From Snodgrassella sp945267035 (lineage in GTDB: Bacteria > Pseudomonadota > Gammaproteobacteria > Burkholderiales > Neisseriaceae), in NCBI RefSeq assembly GCF_026535915.1, contig NZ_JAFNPF010000001.1:558001-622000 (forward strand): a DNA stretch of 64,000 nucleotides, written 5' to 3'. Below the pieces are notes generated by a model. The model did no database searches. It saw nothing but the letters and a program-made list of their open reading frames with translations, and was not told the DNA's origin. The position numbers were made by a program, and so were the translations under genes. Below, in pieces: positions 44,782-54,561 of this stretch; position 1 is the first letter of the stretch, and the number at the start of each line of letters is the position of its first letter.

Positions 44782-46977
44782 TGTCTTGATTTTTATGCCC
44801 GTCTGCGCGCCAGATTGACACAATGGTTTGGTGTTGCAAGGGCATCATTGGCATAACTAGGATATTGTCTTAAGCAAATTGCTCAGAAAGAAAAGGTATT
44901 TTTAGATGGGGATAGAGAAGGGCGCTAAGAATGCTTAAGCTTGAGGGAAACTGAGCTGGTTTTGATTCAAGCAGAAGCTATAATTGGATATTTGAGTGTA
45001 ATGAATAAGGCAAAATTCGATTGATTACACATTACTGGATGCACAGACAGTTTTAAGTCATTATTTTGCTAAGGTAAACATTAAAACCTAAAGAATGATT
45101 TTGGTGCTGGAAGGGGTGGCGGAAGAAGAAAGCAAATAGCACCCGATACATATGCTGGGCAATCAAAATAATAAACGCAAACACTTCTAATGGGAAAGAT
45201 TTAACACTTACTGCTGGTTATAGCAAAGCATTAAATCTTGCTGTGGCAGCAGCAGGAGAGGCTGCTACTAGCGATCTTTAAGCTTATGGGGAAGAGATTA
45301 CGACAGAAATAAATAAGAATATCAATATTTTGGGTGAAGAAGGTTAAAGTAATATAACGAGATGGAATTTTCTAAAGACAATGCACTATTAGATGGCGAT
45401 AAAAGATGAAGGATCCGAGTATTAATTGTTACGGATAATCTTAAAATTAAAAATCGCGACGGTGTTTTTGCGACGTAAAAAGGTCATTCAGCAGGTATTA
45501 ATATCGATCATTAGGGTATGTGTATATTCAAACTAGTTGGTAAAGCCAATTTTGGATTGGGTCGGTCTTGCATTTAAATCGCGAGATTTATTTTAAATCG
45601 TTCACTATTATCATTAATGAAATGAGCATAGCGACCACGAGAAAAATTAAAAATAGGTCGTTATTAAAAGACCAATTAAAATTAAAAAATAATATTGGAA
45701 GATAGAAAACGTGCCGAACAATCTTTTTTAGTTGTTTAGTGACTTGTTTTCATGAGTAGACAAGTAAGAAGAATCAATACCGACCTTGGATGTGAGTAAA
45801 TCGAGAATAATTCTGACTATAATTGAAATCATACAAACATCATGGATTTAATCAAAGCAAGCAAAGGGAAACCATTTACCAGAAGGTTGCAAATTATAAT
45901 AATGAAAATAAGCGTGTCTCAGTAGTTCTCACTGCAGCTTAATCAATTTCATCTATATCATGCTATCTATATCACTTTATCTTAAGACTAGCCACTATTG
46001 AGATACATCTCTGAGACCAATAAATCACTGCTGTGGTTGGGATAGCAGGATGTTCTGATAATCGGTTTTTTATAAAATAGGATAGCTAAGTTTGCACCTA
46101 AAAAAATATGATTTACCCATTAATATGTAATTTAGATCATTTTTTAAAATTTAACCAGGAGCATTCATGCCCTAAAAGCGATTAGAAGAAGGAGATATTT
46201 TTGACGATAATTAAAGTGAAAAAAATTCTTTTAGAAAATGCTGCTGGATTTTTCGCATAGAGTTTTAAACTAAGAATCGGTTAAGGAGCTAACTTGTTAG
46301 TAGTTGTTATTTAGTCGGAGTTTTTCAAGAATTTATGACAAAACTTTTTTAACTTAAGCAGAATGTGTTATTCCTAGAGTTTAAATTGATACATATTTAT
46401 TCTATGATAATATCATAAAATAGATTGGCAATTTTTAACAACATCAACCTTTTAATATACTGAAAGAAATTAATTTTGCCACAGGTTTAATTAGTGTTTA
46501 TAGAGTAGGTGTATGCTTTGGAGTGGGGAAGTATTATTGCCGAAAAAAAATCACTTTCTATGATTATGACAATGAATTTGAAATTAAAGCAAACATGAGT
46601 TCTAGATTTTATTCTGTTTTACGGTATGCTTGTCGTTATGGTGGCAGAGATGATTTAATGGATTTTCGTCTTTATGCATTTTAGAAGCTCAGGTTTGACA
46701 TTTTGTTCCTGAAAAAAAAGGTTGGCAATAAATGTGCAGATTGGGGAACATGCCCTTTCTTCATTTTATGAATGAGCTTTACAACATCATGCGGATGTTA
46801 AGCGATTTTATGAGCTAATAGTTCAGACTAGGATAACTATAAATATCTATATATTCACATAAATAGAATGCTTTTTTAACAAACATAGTCACTGGAATAA
46901 TACGCTACCCGAATCACTAGTTGGGTTTAAAACCGTTACCGCATGAATCCAAGAGGGGTATCATAACCGGTACAAAC
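44782..46977. other. Gene graveyard downstream of ubiB
   Basis: No intact gene. Plus-strand fragments include GKDLTLTAGYSKALNLAVAA near 45195-45260, which resembles filamentous-haemagglutinin repeats, and NLKIKNRDGVF near 45440. Around 46460-46680 another broken frame reads LKEINFATGLISVYRVGVCF and YACRYGGRDDLMDFRLYAF. The pattern suggests an eroded contact-dependent toxin or adhesin locus. All frames hold many stops. No RNA genes or repeats were found. Confidence 0.4.
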
Positions 46978-47133
46978 TTAGGGTAATTTGAGCATGATGT
47001 AGGCAATATTCGGATCAGCCGCCGTTGGTTGTGGTTGTTCTGGCGTTGCCAATTTTTGAGACTCGGCAGGAGGGGGAGTCATGGCTGTCATAGGTTGTGT
47101 AGGGGAGCTGATATCGAAGAATTGGGATGCCAT
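46978..47133 (-). CDS. Possible small ORF, 51 aa, Pro/Thr-rich
   Basis: A clean 51-codon frame starting MASQFFDISSPTQPMTAM and ending IAYIMLKLP. It is rich in Pro, Thr, Gln and Ala, unlike the surrounding decayed AT-rich DNA, and its composition is core-like. The ribosome-binding site is weak (GAAAGAAATC). It could be a small real gene or a gene fragment. Confidence 0.3.
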   Translation of the reverse strand: MASQFFDISSPTQPMTAMTPPPAESQKLATPEQPQPTAADPNIAYIMLKLP

Positions 47134-47329
47134 TTGTGATTTCTTTCATCGTTGAGTAATGGGATAACTCAAGTCGCTATAGTAGTTTAGGAGTAGACGA
47201 GTATTTTTAAAGATTACACTATAGCTTTAGCAGTTAGAATGATTAAACTAATTTAATCATTAACCTTTGAAGGTGATGTTTAGATGTTTAAGATATTTTA
47301 TAGCGCTTTATTAAGGTAGGCATCATTGA

Positions 47330-49408
47330 ATGTTACTTAGAAAAAAAGTATTAATTATTTTATTTCTTGTATTGTCATTATGTGTTATTGCATGTTCAAG
47401 CCAAAATAGGTTGATAAATTTAGAAAAAATAGTCAGGTATGATCCTTATAATTGGATGGAAACTGAGCAAGAAAAAACGCATAATTGGTTATTATCTGAA
47501 TCTGATCGTTCAATCAAAATTCTTGAAAAACAGGATTGGTTTGCATCGATTGAAAAACGATATAAGCAATTAACTGAATATGGAACTGAGCCAATAATTT
47601 TTTATATTCGAATACAAGGTAACAATACTTTTTATTTTAAACAAACAGCTCAGCATCCTTATAATCGTCTCTTTGTGAAAGATCGTTTTGGTAAAGAAAC
47701 GCTATTGATTGATCCCCCTGCCGGTTACGGTATTTATGATTTCTATCCTTCTTATGATGGGCAATATATTGCTTATAGTATTGCTGAAAATGGTTCGAAT
47801 GTTTCTACAATAAAAGTGTTTAATTTAAAAACTCGAACACATCTTGCAGATCACATATCGGGCATTACTGATTCAAATTTATTGTGGGGAGAGGATAATT
47901 TATCTTTTTTCTACCATAGAAATAATTTATATCATGCCAATAATATAAAAGCCGGAATCGAAGAAATTTATTTTCATCGCTTAGGTTCAGATAGCAAGAA
48001 AGACATTAAAATTTTTGGTAAAGATCAGCTAGTGAACTATAACGCCAGAACCGATCAAAATACATTTTTATCACTTGCTTCGAATTGGGCGGTAGCTTGC
48101 TCTTCATCTTCAATATCTGGCTATAATATTGATTTATATAGGTTACCTCGTGAAAACTTTAAGCAAAACAATGTCAGTTGGGAAAAAATCATTGATAGAA
48201 AACAGAATGTTACGGATTTTTTGCTAAAAGATGATTGGTTATTTTTAGCTAAATATAATGATTATTCAGGCTATAGTATTTTTCGGGTAAATCTTAATCA
48301 TATCCATCAATCAGCAGAAAAAATTATTGAATGGCAAAATGGAGATTTAACCAATTTTGTCGCCAATCAAGAGGCGATTTATGTGACATATCACGATTCA
48401 GGGCAATTAAAATTTGTATCTATTCCTTTTGCTGATATTCATCATATCAAAACCATTCCTATTTCAAATAATAATGAAGTAACGGCTATATTTACGAATT
48501 CAGAGCAAAATGACATTCTATTTACGCAGCAAAGTTGGACTAGCCCACCAAAAATATTTCGTTATCATCCAAATAATCAGTTAATTGAAGATTCAAAGAT
48601 TTTAAGACCAGATCATACTTTATTTTCAGAATATGATTCTGAACAAAAATGGGTTAAATCAAATGATGGAACGCTTATTCCATTAACACTCATTTATAAA
48701 AAAGGAATGAAATTTGATCGTAGTGCACCAACTTGGTTAACAGCGTATGGTGCCTATGGTGAAAGTGAATTTCCCAATTATGATGCTTCGCGATTAATAT
48801 GGCTTGAAAAAGGGGGAATCATTGCCATCGCTCATGTGAGAGGCGGTGGAGAATTAGGGCCGAAATGGCATGATGATGGTACAGGTTATAAAAAACAAAA
48901 TTCAATTAATGATTTCATCAAATGCGCCGAATATTTAATTCATAATCAATATACTCAACCCTCTAAATTGGTGATCAGTGGAAATAGTGCGGGCGGTATT
49001 GTGATAGGTATGGCATTAATAAAGCGTCCGGATCTTTTTGCTGCTGCATCAATTAAAGTTGGCATGTTGAATATGAGTCGATTAGATAAAATTCCAATTG
49101 GAATGGCTAATTTTGAGGAATTTGGTTCTCCTTTTAAAAAACATGAGTTAGAAAATTTGGTTAATATTGATACTTATTTAAATTTAAAAGAAGGTGTTAA
49201 ATATCCTAATGTCATGGTGTCGGTAGGATTAAAGGATGATCGCGTTCCTCCCTGGCAAAGTGCTAAATTTGCAGCAAAACTTAATGATATAAAACGTCAA
49301 CAGGATGAAAGAGTTTTGATTATTACCGATCAGTATGGCGGACATTTTATGGATAACTTTTTATATATGATGACATTTTTTCTGTGGAAAACTCATAGTG
49401 AACATTAA
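47330..49408 (+). CDS. Prolyl oligopeptidase family serine peptidase (S9A), lipoprotein
   Basis: A 692-residue S9A peptidase with an N-terminal lipoprotein signal (VLSLCVIACSSQ), so probably periplasmic and membrane-anchored. The propeller domain follows DPYNWMETEQEKTHNWLLSE, typical of the family. The catalytic domain holds GNSAGG with Ser at about 553, DDRVPP at about 636 and YGGH with His at about 672, a complete triad. These enzymes cut short peptides after proline. It is AT-rich and surrounded by decayed sequence, so likely acquired, possibly from an Orbaceae-like neighbour. Confidence 0.88.
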   Translation: MLLRKKVLIILFLVLSLCVIACSSQNRLINLEKIVRYDPYNWMETEQEKTHNWLLSESDRSIKILEKQDWFASIEKRYKQLTEYGTEPIIFYIRIQGNNTFYFKQTAQHPYNRLFVKDRFGKETLLIDPPAGYGIYDFYPSYDGQYIAYSIAENGSNVSTIKVFNLKTRTHLADHISGITDSNLLWGEDNLSFFYHRNNLYHANNIKAGIEEIYFHRLGSDSKKDIKIFGKDQLVNYNARTDQNTFLSLASNWAVACSSSSISGYNIDLYRLPRENFKQNNVSWEKIIDRKQNVTDFLLKDDWLFLAKYNDYSGYSIFRVNLNHIHQSAEKIIEWQNGDLTNFVANQEAIYVTYHDSGQLKFVSIPFADIHHIKTIPISNNNEVTAIFTNSEQNDILFTQQSWTSPPKIFRYHPNNQLIEDSKILRPDHTLFSEYDSEQKWVKSNDGTLIPLTLIYKKGMKFDRSAPTWLTAYGAYGESEFPNYDASRLIWLEKGGIIAIAHVRGGGELGPKWHDDGTGYKKQNSINDFIKCAEYLIHNQYTQPSKLVISGNSAGGIVIGMALIKRPDLFAAASIKVGMLNMSRLDKIPIGMANFEEFGSPFKKHELENLVNIDTYLNLKEGVKYPNVMVSVGLKDDRVPPWQSAKFAAKLNDIKRQQDERVLIITDQYGGHFMDNFLYMMTFFLWKTHSEH

Positions 49409-49656
49409 TTTTATACAAATGTTTCTGATCAAAAGATCACTAAAATTATATGGATAACTTCATTAGTTTTTGCTTATTAGCAATAAAAAATACGCTTGCT
49501 TTATCTATATATTGAGTTCTAAAAACGAATGATATTTAACGTCAGGATAAGAGTTTATCAGCTACAAGATTCATGCTTTTATTGCTTATTTACGATGAAA
49601 TTTTTTTTAATAGTATAAATTTCTCTTGCTATAACTTCTACTTTTGGAAATAAAAT

Positions 49657-49950
49657 ATGAAGAATGTTGGTTTATAGGCAAGTGTGGAAAGGTGGGATCG
49701 GTTCTGATGCAACGTTTGGTGGAAGAACACGATTATGATTATATTGCTCCTATTTTTTTATCGACGACACAAGCAGGGTAAGCTCAAGCTGCACCAAGTC
49801 TTGGCGGTAAAACAGGTGTACTCCAATAAGCCAATAGTTTTGCAGCATGAAAAGCATTAGATATCATCGTGACTTGTCGAGGTGAAGATGAAACTTCCGA
49901 GATTTATTCAAAACGTCATACAATAGAAGGGATTGAGAAAAATATTCAAT
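49657..49950 (+). pseudogene. asd: Aspartate-semialdehyde dehydrogenase fragment
   Basis: Translation with frameshifts gives MKNVGL, GKCGKVGSVLMQRLVEEHDY, IFLSTTQAGQAAPSLGGKTG and KALDIIVTCRGEDETSEIY, closely matching the first ~90 residues of gammaproteobacterial Asd. A missing T early on breaks the frame and two in-frame stops follow. The C-terminal two-thirds is absent. It marks DNA acquired from a gammaproteobacterium; the function is lost. Confidence 0.75.
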
Positions 49951-50080
49951 ATTATAATAAACTCTTGAATGGAGAATGATATAAATAAAAAAGAGTATTT
50001 ATAAAAGATACATTATTTCTCAAAATATCCAAATTATCGACATAAAAGCGTTTAAAGAAATATCTTTAGAGAATACAGTG

Positions 50081-50881
50081 ATGACAGAACAAGAAGCAGA
50101 TAAATTATTAGAAGAAGTTAATTATGAACGGTTGTTTGGAGATACAGCTAAAGCTATAGCTATTCTATATCAGTTAAATTCAGAATTTCCCCAAGAAAAA
50201 ATGTATTTAGGATTATTGGCAAGTTGCTATTATAGTAATGGAGAGCTTGATTTAGCATTAGAATATGCTGAAAAAGCATTAGCACTGGATCCCCATTATC
50301 CAGCCATTTTTGAACTAAAAGGGTTAATAGCCTATGCAAAAGGTGATCAAGAAGAGGCTGAAATAGCCTATCAGCAAGCCTTAAAAATAGATCCACAATT
50401 TGCCTTAGGCAGAGTAAGGTTAATGCAACTGTATTTTGAAAAGAAAGAATATAACAAAGTAACAGATGAATGTTGGTTTATCTTGAATAAGATAGTTCCT
50501 GACAGATTGAGTTATGATAAAGAGAAAAAAAGAAAACTGAATAATGAGTATCTGTTCATTGTCTACATCAATCTATGGAAGGCGCTTATTGCACAACGTA
50601 AATATGAAGAGGCGGCGAACGTGATTATAGATTACAAAGATTTTGCCTCTTCTTTTATAAGAGACCCTTATTTCTTTGATAAGGAAGATGAAATGCTATT
50701 TAAACTATTTTATTTACTAGATGATAAAGAGAAAACAAATTATTACCAAAATAGATGGTTAAATTTTTATCAAGTTGTTCCCAGTCGAATAGATGGTATG
50801 AAAAAAGATGCAAAACAAGGGTATATAACCAATATGAACCCTGATAATTACAATATAGATGAATATGGACATTTCTATTGA
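50081..50881 (+). CDS. Tetratricopeptide-repeat protein, 266 aa
   Basis: At least two clear TPR units lie at about residues 45-115 (YLGLLASCYYSNGELDLALE then YAEKALALDPHYPAIFELKG and AYQQALKIDPQFALGRVRLM). The C-terminal half is charged and aromatic, with no known fold. No signal peptide, so it is cytoplasmic. It starts at the ATG at 50081, although a GTG precedes it. It lies in AT-rich accessory DNA between an asd relic and array K, and may belong to a toxin/immunity or secretion locus whose other genes are decayed. Function unknown. Confidence 0.65.
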   Translation: MTEQEADKLLEEVNYERLFGDTAKAIAILYQLNSEFPQEKMYLGLLASCYYSNGELDLALEYAEKALALDPHYPAIFELKGLIAYAKGDQEEAEIAYQQALKIDPQFALGRVRLMQLYFEKKEYNKVTDECWFILNKIVPDRLSYDKEKKRKLNNEYLFIVYINLWKALIAQRKYEEAANVIIDYKDFASSFIRDPYFFDKEDEMLFKLFYLLDDKEKTNYYQNRWLNFYQVVPSRIDGMKKDAKQGYITNMNPDNYNIDEYGHFY

Positions 50882-51599
50882 TATAGAGGTTGATACTGGA
50901 TAGCTTTGAAAAAAATGTTTAGATAATAGCTAAGGTAGCTAGAGGCAAAAGGTATTTTTGCTAAGTTTTCAAAAAAAATATTTATTATTTATGATTGAAT
51001 GTGCCGCAGCCAGATATTTTTTCGCTGGCATCTATTAATGATAAGAGTGGATCAGCAAAACGCGCACAGGAAGAGGCAATTTGGGCATTGGAGCTAGAAC
51101 TCTAATATAAAGAAACCTGAAAATTAACAGGAATTATTTTTACAGAAGCAGGAAATCTTAAAAGGGAGAACAGTTATAACTGAAATCTGTGGAAATAGAC
51201 TTTGATGATGACGAAGCCCGCAACGAATTGATACAGGTTTATTTTTTATACTGAGAAGCGTTATGAATATGCCATTAAGCAATATGCGTTGGTCTTTCCT
51301 ATAAAAAATTTATCTGTCGATTAAAACTCATTCTAAGAATAATTTGCCGTGGTTTGATGCTGCATGTTTTCTTTGTATGGTTGCTGAATTTTTTGGATCA
51401 ATATGGTGATGCTATTTAAATTATAGGTCTGCTACTGCTTAATGAATCGGGCAGATATTTTTGCAGCAATAGTATCTTAAATTTGAAATCCTCCATAATG
51501 CTTGATATCAAGCAATCTAACTATGACATTCCTGTTTGTAGAAAGGTTTTGTTAGCAAATTAAGTTTAATGATGTTTGATTTTTCGCGCATCACCACAG
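50882..51599. other. Decayed accessory sequence before array K flank
   Basis: Short broken frames only, for example SAKRAQEEAIWALELEL near 51050-51110. No gene, RNA or repeat can be supported until the minus-strand leader-like flank begins at about 51600. Confidence 0.4.
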
Positions 51600-51993
51600 C
51601 GAGCAATCATTAAAAAGAGCTTATCAACCAACTTATTGCCCATCAGCACAAGTTGATTTGGCGCAGTTATGTAGGGTGTCTAATCATTTTATGGGCGAAA
51701 TGTGCAACATTGCCACACAGACTTACATGCCTGAGCACAAAAAAGACCAGAAGCAGCAATACCGAGCTGATCAATCGCGTAAAACCCCCAGACACGAAAA
51801 ACAGCAGAGAACAGTATAAGCTGTTATAATTGAAGAGTATTTTGCACTATTCACCCTACTGACACGCTACTGCCAATTTGAGGCATTTTTTAAAAAAAAT
51901 GACAAAAATAGCCCAATTTTCTCTGAAAAAAACCATTTTTTTGCGCATAAATTACGCTGTAAGCCCCGTACCACAAGGCTTACAGCGGGGTCT
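51600..51993 (-). repeat. Array-flanking leader-like repeat, copy K (about 390 bp)
   Basis: Minus-strand copy with the perfect hairpin next to the array, the GTGTCAGTAG block and the H/J variant distal half (CGAGCTGATCAATCGCG on the plus strand; GGGCGAAATGTGCAACATTGC further out). The far end near 51600 fades into other sequence. Confidence 0.82.
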
Positions 51994-52293
51994 ATTATAG
52001 CTACCCGGGGTGAGAGAGGGAACTACAACTAGTTTATATGGCGGGCAGCAAGCCATACCATTATAGCTACCCGGGGTGAGAGAGGGAACTACAACATGGG
52101 TCGGATTCTCCTTTCAACCATCGAGATTATAGCTACCCGGGGTGAGAGAGGGAACTACAACGCGATTCATGGTCTTGACCACTTTACGCCCATTATAGCT
52201 ACCCGGGGTGAGAGAGGGAACTACAACATGTAACCAGCACATTTACGCTCCCCTTCAATTATAGCTACCCGGGCTGAGAGTGTTAAGCTGTTG
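51994..52293 (-). CRISPR. CRISPR array K, minus strand (5 repeats, 4 spacers)
   Basis: Four perfect repeats (51994-52029, 52060-52095, 52126-52161, 52192-52227) and a degenerate fifth (52258-52293) with four 30-bp spacers. Read in its own orientation, the degenerate repeat is first and the leader-like flank follows the last perfect repeat, the same polarity as plus-strand arrays. Confidence 0.96.
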
Positions 52294-53501
52294 TATTTCA
52301 GATATGGCATTTTCCTGTTATTGGCGCACAAATTATAGGGATTACGTTATGGCTTTTCGGTTATTGATTCCTTGAGTCAATACGGGTGCAGCAATCTTAT
52401 AAAAACGACGATTCACCACCCTAAATTGCTGCTGTGCTGTTGATAAAAAAGGAAGTTCCGTTGCTTGTTTCTGTGATGCTGTTGCTAGGCACTATTTTAC
52501 GCGGGTTTGTTGTACAGCTGTTTGTACGGTGCTAGTGGCGATGTCTAAGCGGGTTGCCTATTTATTGAAGATTACCAGGATGCTGGGGCGCAGTTGTCGT
52601 TTGATTATGGCACAGAGGGCATCGCAGGCTAAGTTGCTATAGGGGCAGGCATTTGTGTTATTGCTTGGGGCATCAAAATTGTCTACTACAGCGATCAGGG
52701 TTTGTGCCGAGGGGTAATGGTGGGATGCGTTAAGGTACACGACTTCTGATGCATTGGTGTTACCGGTGGGTGATTCGCTCTGTATTTCTACTTTGATTTG
52801 TTGGTTGGGGGGTAGATTTTGGGGTGCGAGGACTCAATAAACTGTCTTCCCTAAAATGAAATCGCCAGTAATCAAGTTTGGTTGTTCGTCTCTTGGTGGA
52901 TGTGCATCTTTATCGCATCAAAAGAAATCTTTAAGCCTACTTTTTTTGTAGGCATGTACACGTTGTGTATTGGGGTAAATGGTCGTTGGGTGGGTTGATC
53001 TGGTTTACGCTTGCGCTTTGCCCGAAGTTGCTAATGCTAACGATGGCATTTTGATTGGTGCTTGGGGATAAGTTGGTGCTGTAACTTGGCTCGAGTTGTT
53101 GTGTTGGGGCTGGTTGAACTGTTGGCTGGTGAAGTGGCACACGCGGTAAAACAAGCTGAAAAATGGTGCCATTATCAATGCGGCATGAGAGTGGTGAGCG
53201 CTGAATTGGGGGTCTAGTTGTTTTGGTTATTGGGCAGGGTGTTTGAGTTTTTTATTTTTTCATGCTTGATGGTTGGCTGAAGCTGGTTGGTAATGAATTT
53301 GGGTTGTGTGGTATGGTGATGTAAGTGGTTAATATAAATGGATCATTCTGTTTGCTGGGTGTTGATGGGGATATAGTTTGTTGTTGAGGCTGATTGCTGC
53401 TTTTTGGGGGCATCTGAATTTTTATGGGTTTCGGGTTATAATTTGTGCAATTGTTTACTGGCGAGTTAATCTCGGCTCAATATATGTAAAGGAGTAAGCT
53501 C
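52294..53501 (-). pseudogene. Broken secreted or surface protein gene (unidentified)
   Basis: On the minus strand a readable protein runs through frameshifts and one stop: NLSPSTNQNAIVSISNFGQS near 53040, DEQPNLITGDFILGKTVY near 52850, then TNASEVVYLNASHHYPSAQT and VVDNFDAPSNNTNACPYSNL down to 52558. The composition (Asn, Ser, Pro, Gln) suggests a secreted protein. No family is recognised. The remainder, up to psd, is non-coding. Confidence 0.4.
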
Positions 53502-54263
53502 ATGTCGCGTGTATATCCCTATCCTTTGATTGCCAAGGAAGGCTGGCCATTTATTCTCGGCAGTCTGATTGTCAGTATTTTAATGACGATTTGGTGTTTC
53601 TGGTGGTCTGTGCCGTTTTGGATTATTACGGTATTTGTGGTGCAGTTTTTCCGTGATCCTGCTCGCGATATTCCAACTGGAGCGGAGGATGTGTTGAGTC
53701 CGGCAGACGGGCGCATTGTGGTGGTGGAAAAAACGGTTGATCCTTATCGCGGGGTGAATGCGTTGAAGATCAGTGTGTTTATGAATGTGTTCAATGTGCA
53801 TTCTAATCGCAGTCCGATTGATGGTAAGGTGGAACGGGTGGAGTATTTTAAGGGAAGTTTCATTAATGCGGATGCGGATAAGGCCAGTGAACAGAATGAG
53901 CGTAATGCGGTGTTGGCGGTGACTACATCTGGGCGTCCGGTGACTTTTGTGCAGATTGCTGGTTTGGTAGCACGGCGTATTTTGTGTTATGTGGCGGAAA
54001 ATGATCAGCTTCATCGCGGTGATCGTTATGGTTTTATCCGTTTTGGTTCGCGCGTGGATGTGTATCTGCCTGAGGACGCGATATCGAAGGTGGTTATCGG
54101 GGATAAGGTTAGAGCGAGCAGTACGGTATTGGCAACTTTGCCGCTAGAGGCTTCTGATGCTGATGTTTCGGATGCTGTTTCTACTGAACAAGTGGCCGAT
54201 GTGGTGGCTGAAGCTACGGATAAGGCGATTGAGACGACTAAACATGTTTTGTCTCAGGATTGA
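53502..54263 (+). CDS. psd: Phosphatidylserine decarboxylase proenzyme
   Basis: Converts phosphatidylserine to phosphatidylethanolamine at the inner membrane. It is the short form of the family (253 residues). The self-cleavage site is the Gly-Ser of RFGSRVDVYLPEDA (Ser183), which becomes the pyruvoyl group. Other conserved parts are VLSPADGRIV, VFMNVFNVHSNRSPIDG and QIAGLVARRI. An AAAGGAG ribosome-binding site precedes the ATG. A C-terminal Ala/Asp/Thr-rich extension of about 50 residues follows the alpha chain. It acts after pssA, encoded 1.5 kb downstream. Confidence 0.93.
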   Translation: MSRVYPYPLIAKEGWPFILGSLIVSILMTIWCFWWSVPFWIITVFVVQFFRDPARDIPTGAEDVLSPADGRIVVVEKTVDPYRGVNALKISVFMNVFNVHSNRSPIDGKVERVEYFKGSFINADADKASEQNERNAVLAVTTSGRPVTFVQIAGLVARRILCYVAENDQLHRGDRYGFIRFGSRVDVYLPEDAISKVVIGDKVRASSTVLATLPLEASDADVSDAVSTEQVADVVAEATDKAIETTKHVLSQD

Positions 54264-54278
54264 TAGATGAAGTTTTGT

Positions 54279-54325
54279 AACAGGCTGTTTGACTGTGGAT
54301 AGGGTCAAACGGCCTGTTTTATTCT
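54279..54325 (+). terminator. Terminator after psd
   Basis: AACAGGCTGTTTGAC pairs with GTCAAACGGCCTGTT apart from one bulged base, followed by TTTATT. It separates psd from hflX. Confidence 0.75.
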
Positions 54326-54561
54326 GGTTGTGGTTGTTACGATCAGATTTTGATTTAGAATGGGTTTAAGTAGGCGGGTTGATGGTGGTGAATAATTGAG
54401 TGCGGCTAAGTTGAGGATGCGGTAGGTGCATGTTGCCGGTGGCGCTATTTGAGGATTATTTGACACAATGCCAGAGTAAGATGGGTTGGTTCGTTTTTTA
54501 TGGTATGGATGAAGTTGGAGTTGAAGGGGGAAGATATTGTTTCAACGGCAAAGTAGGGTAA

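Noticed and set aside
7518..52293. The repeats as an integron (attC) or transposon-borne element
   Set aside because: No integrase or transposase lies in the window and the repeats have constant 30-bp spacers with different sequences, which is a CRISPR property. Gene capture between them is reported separately as a finding.
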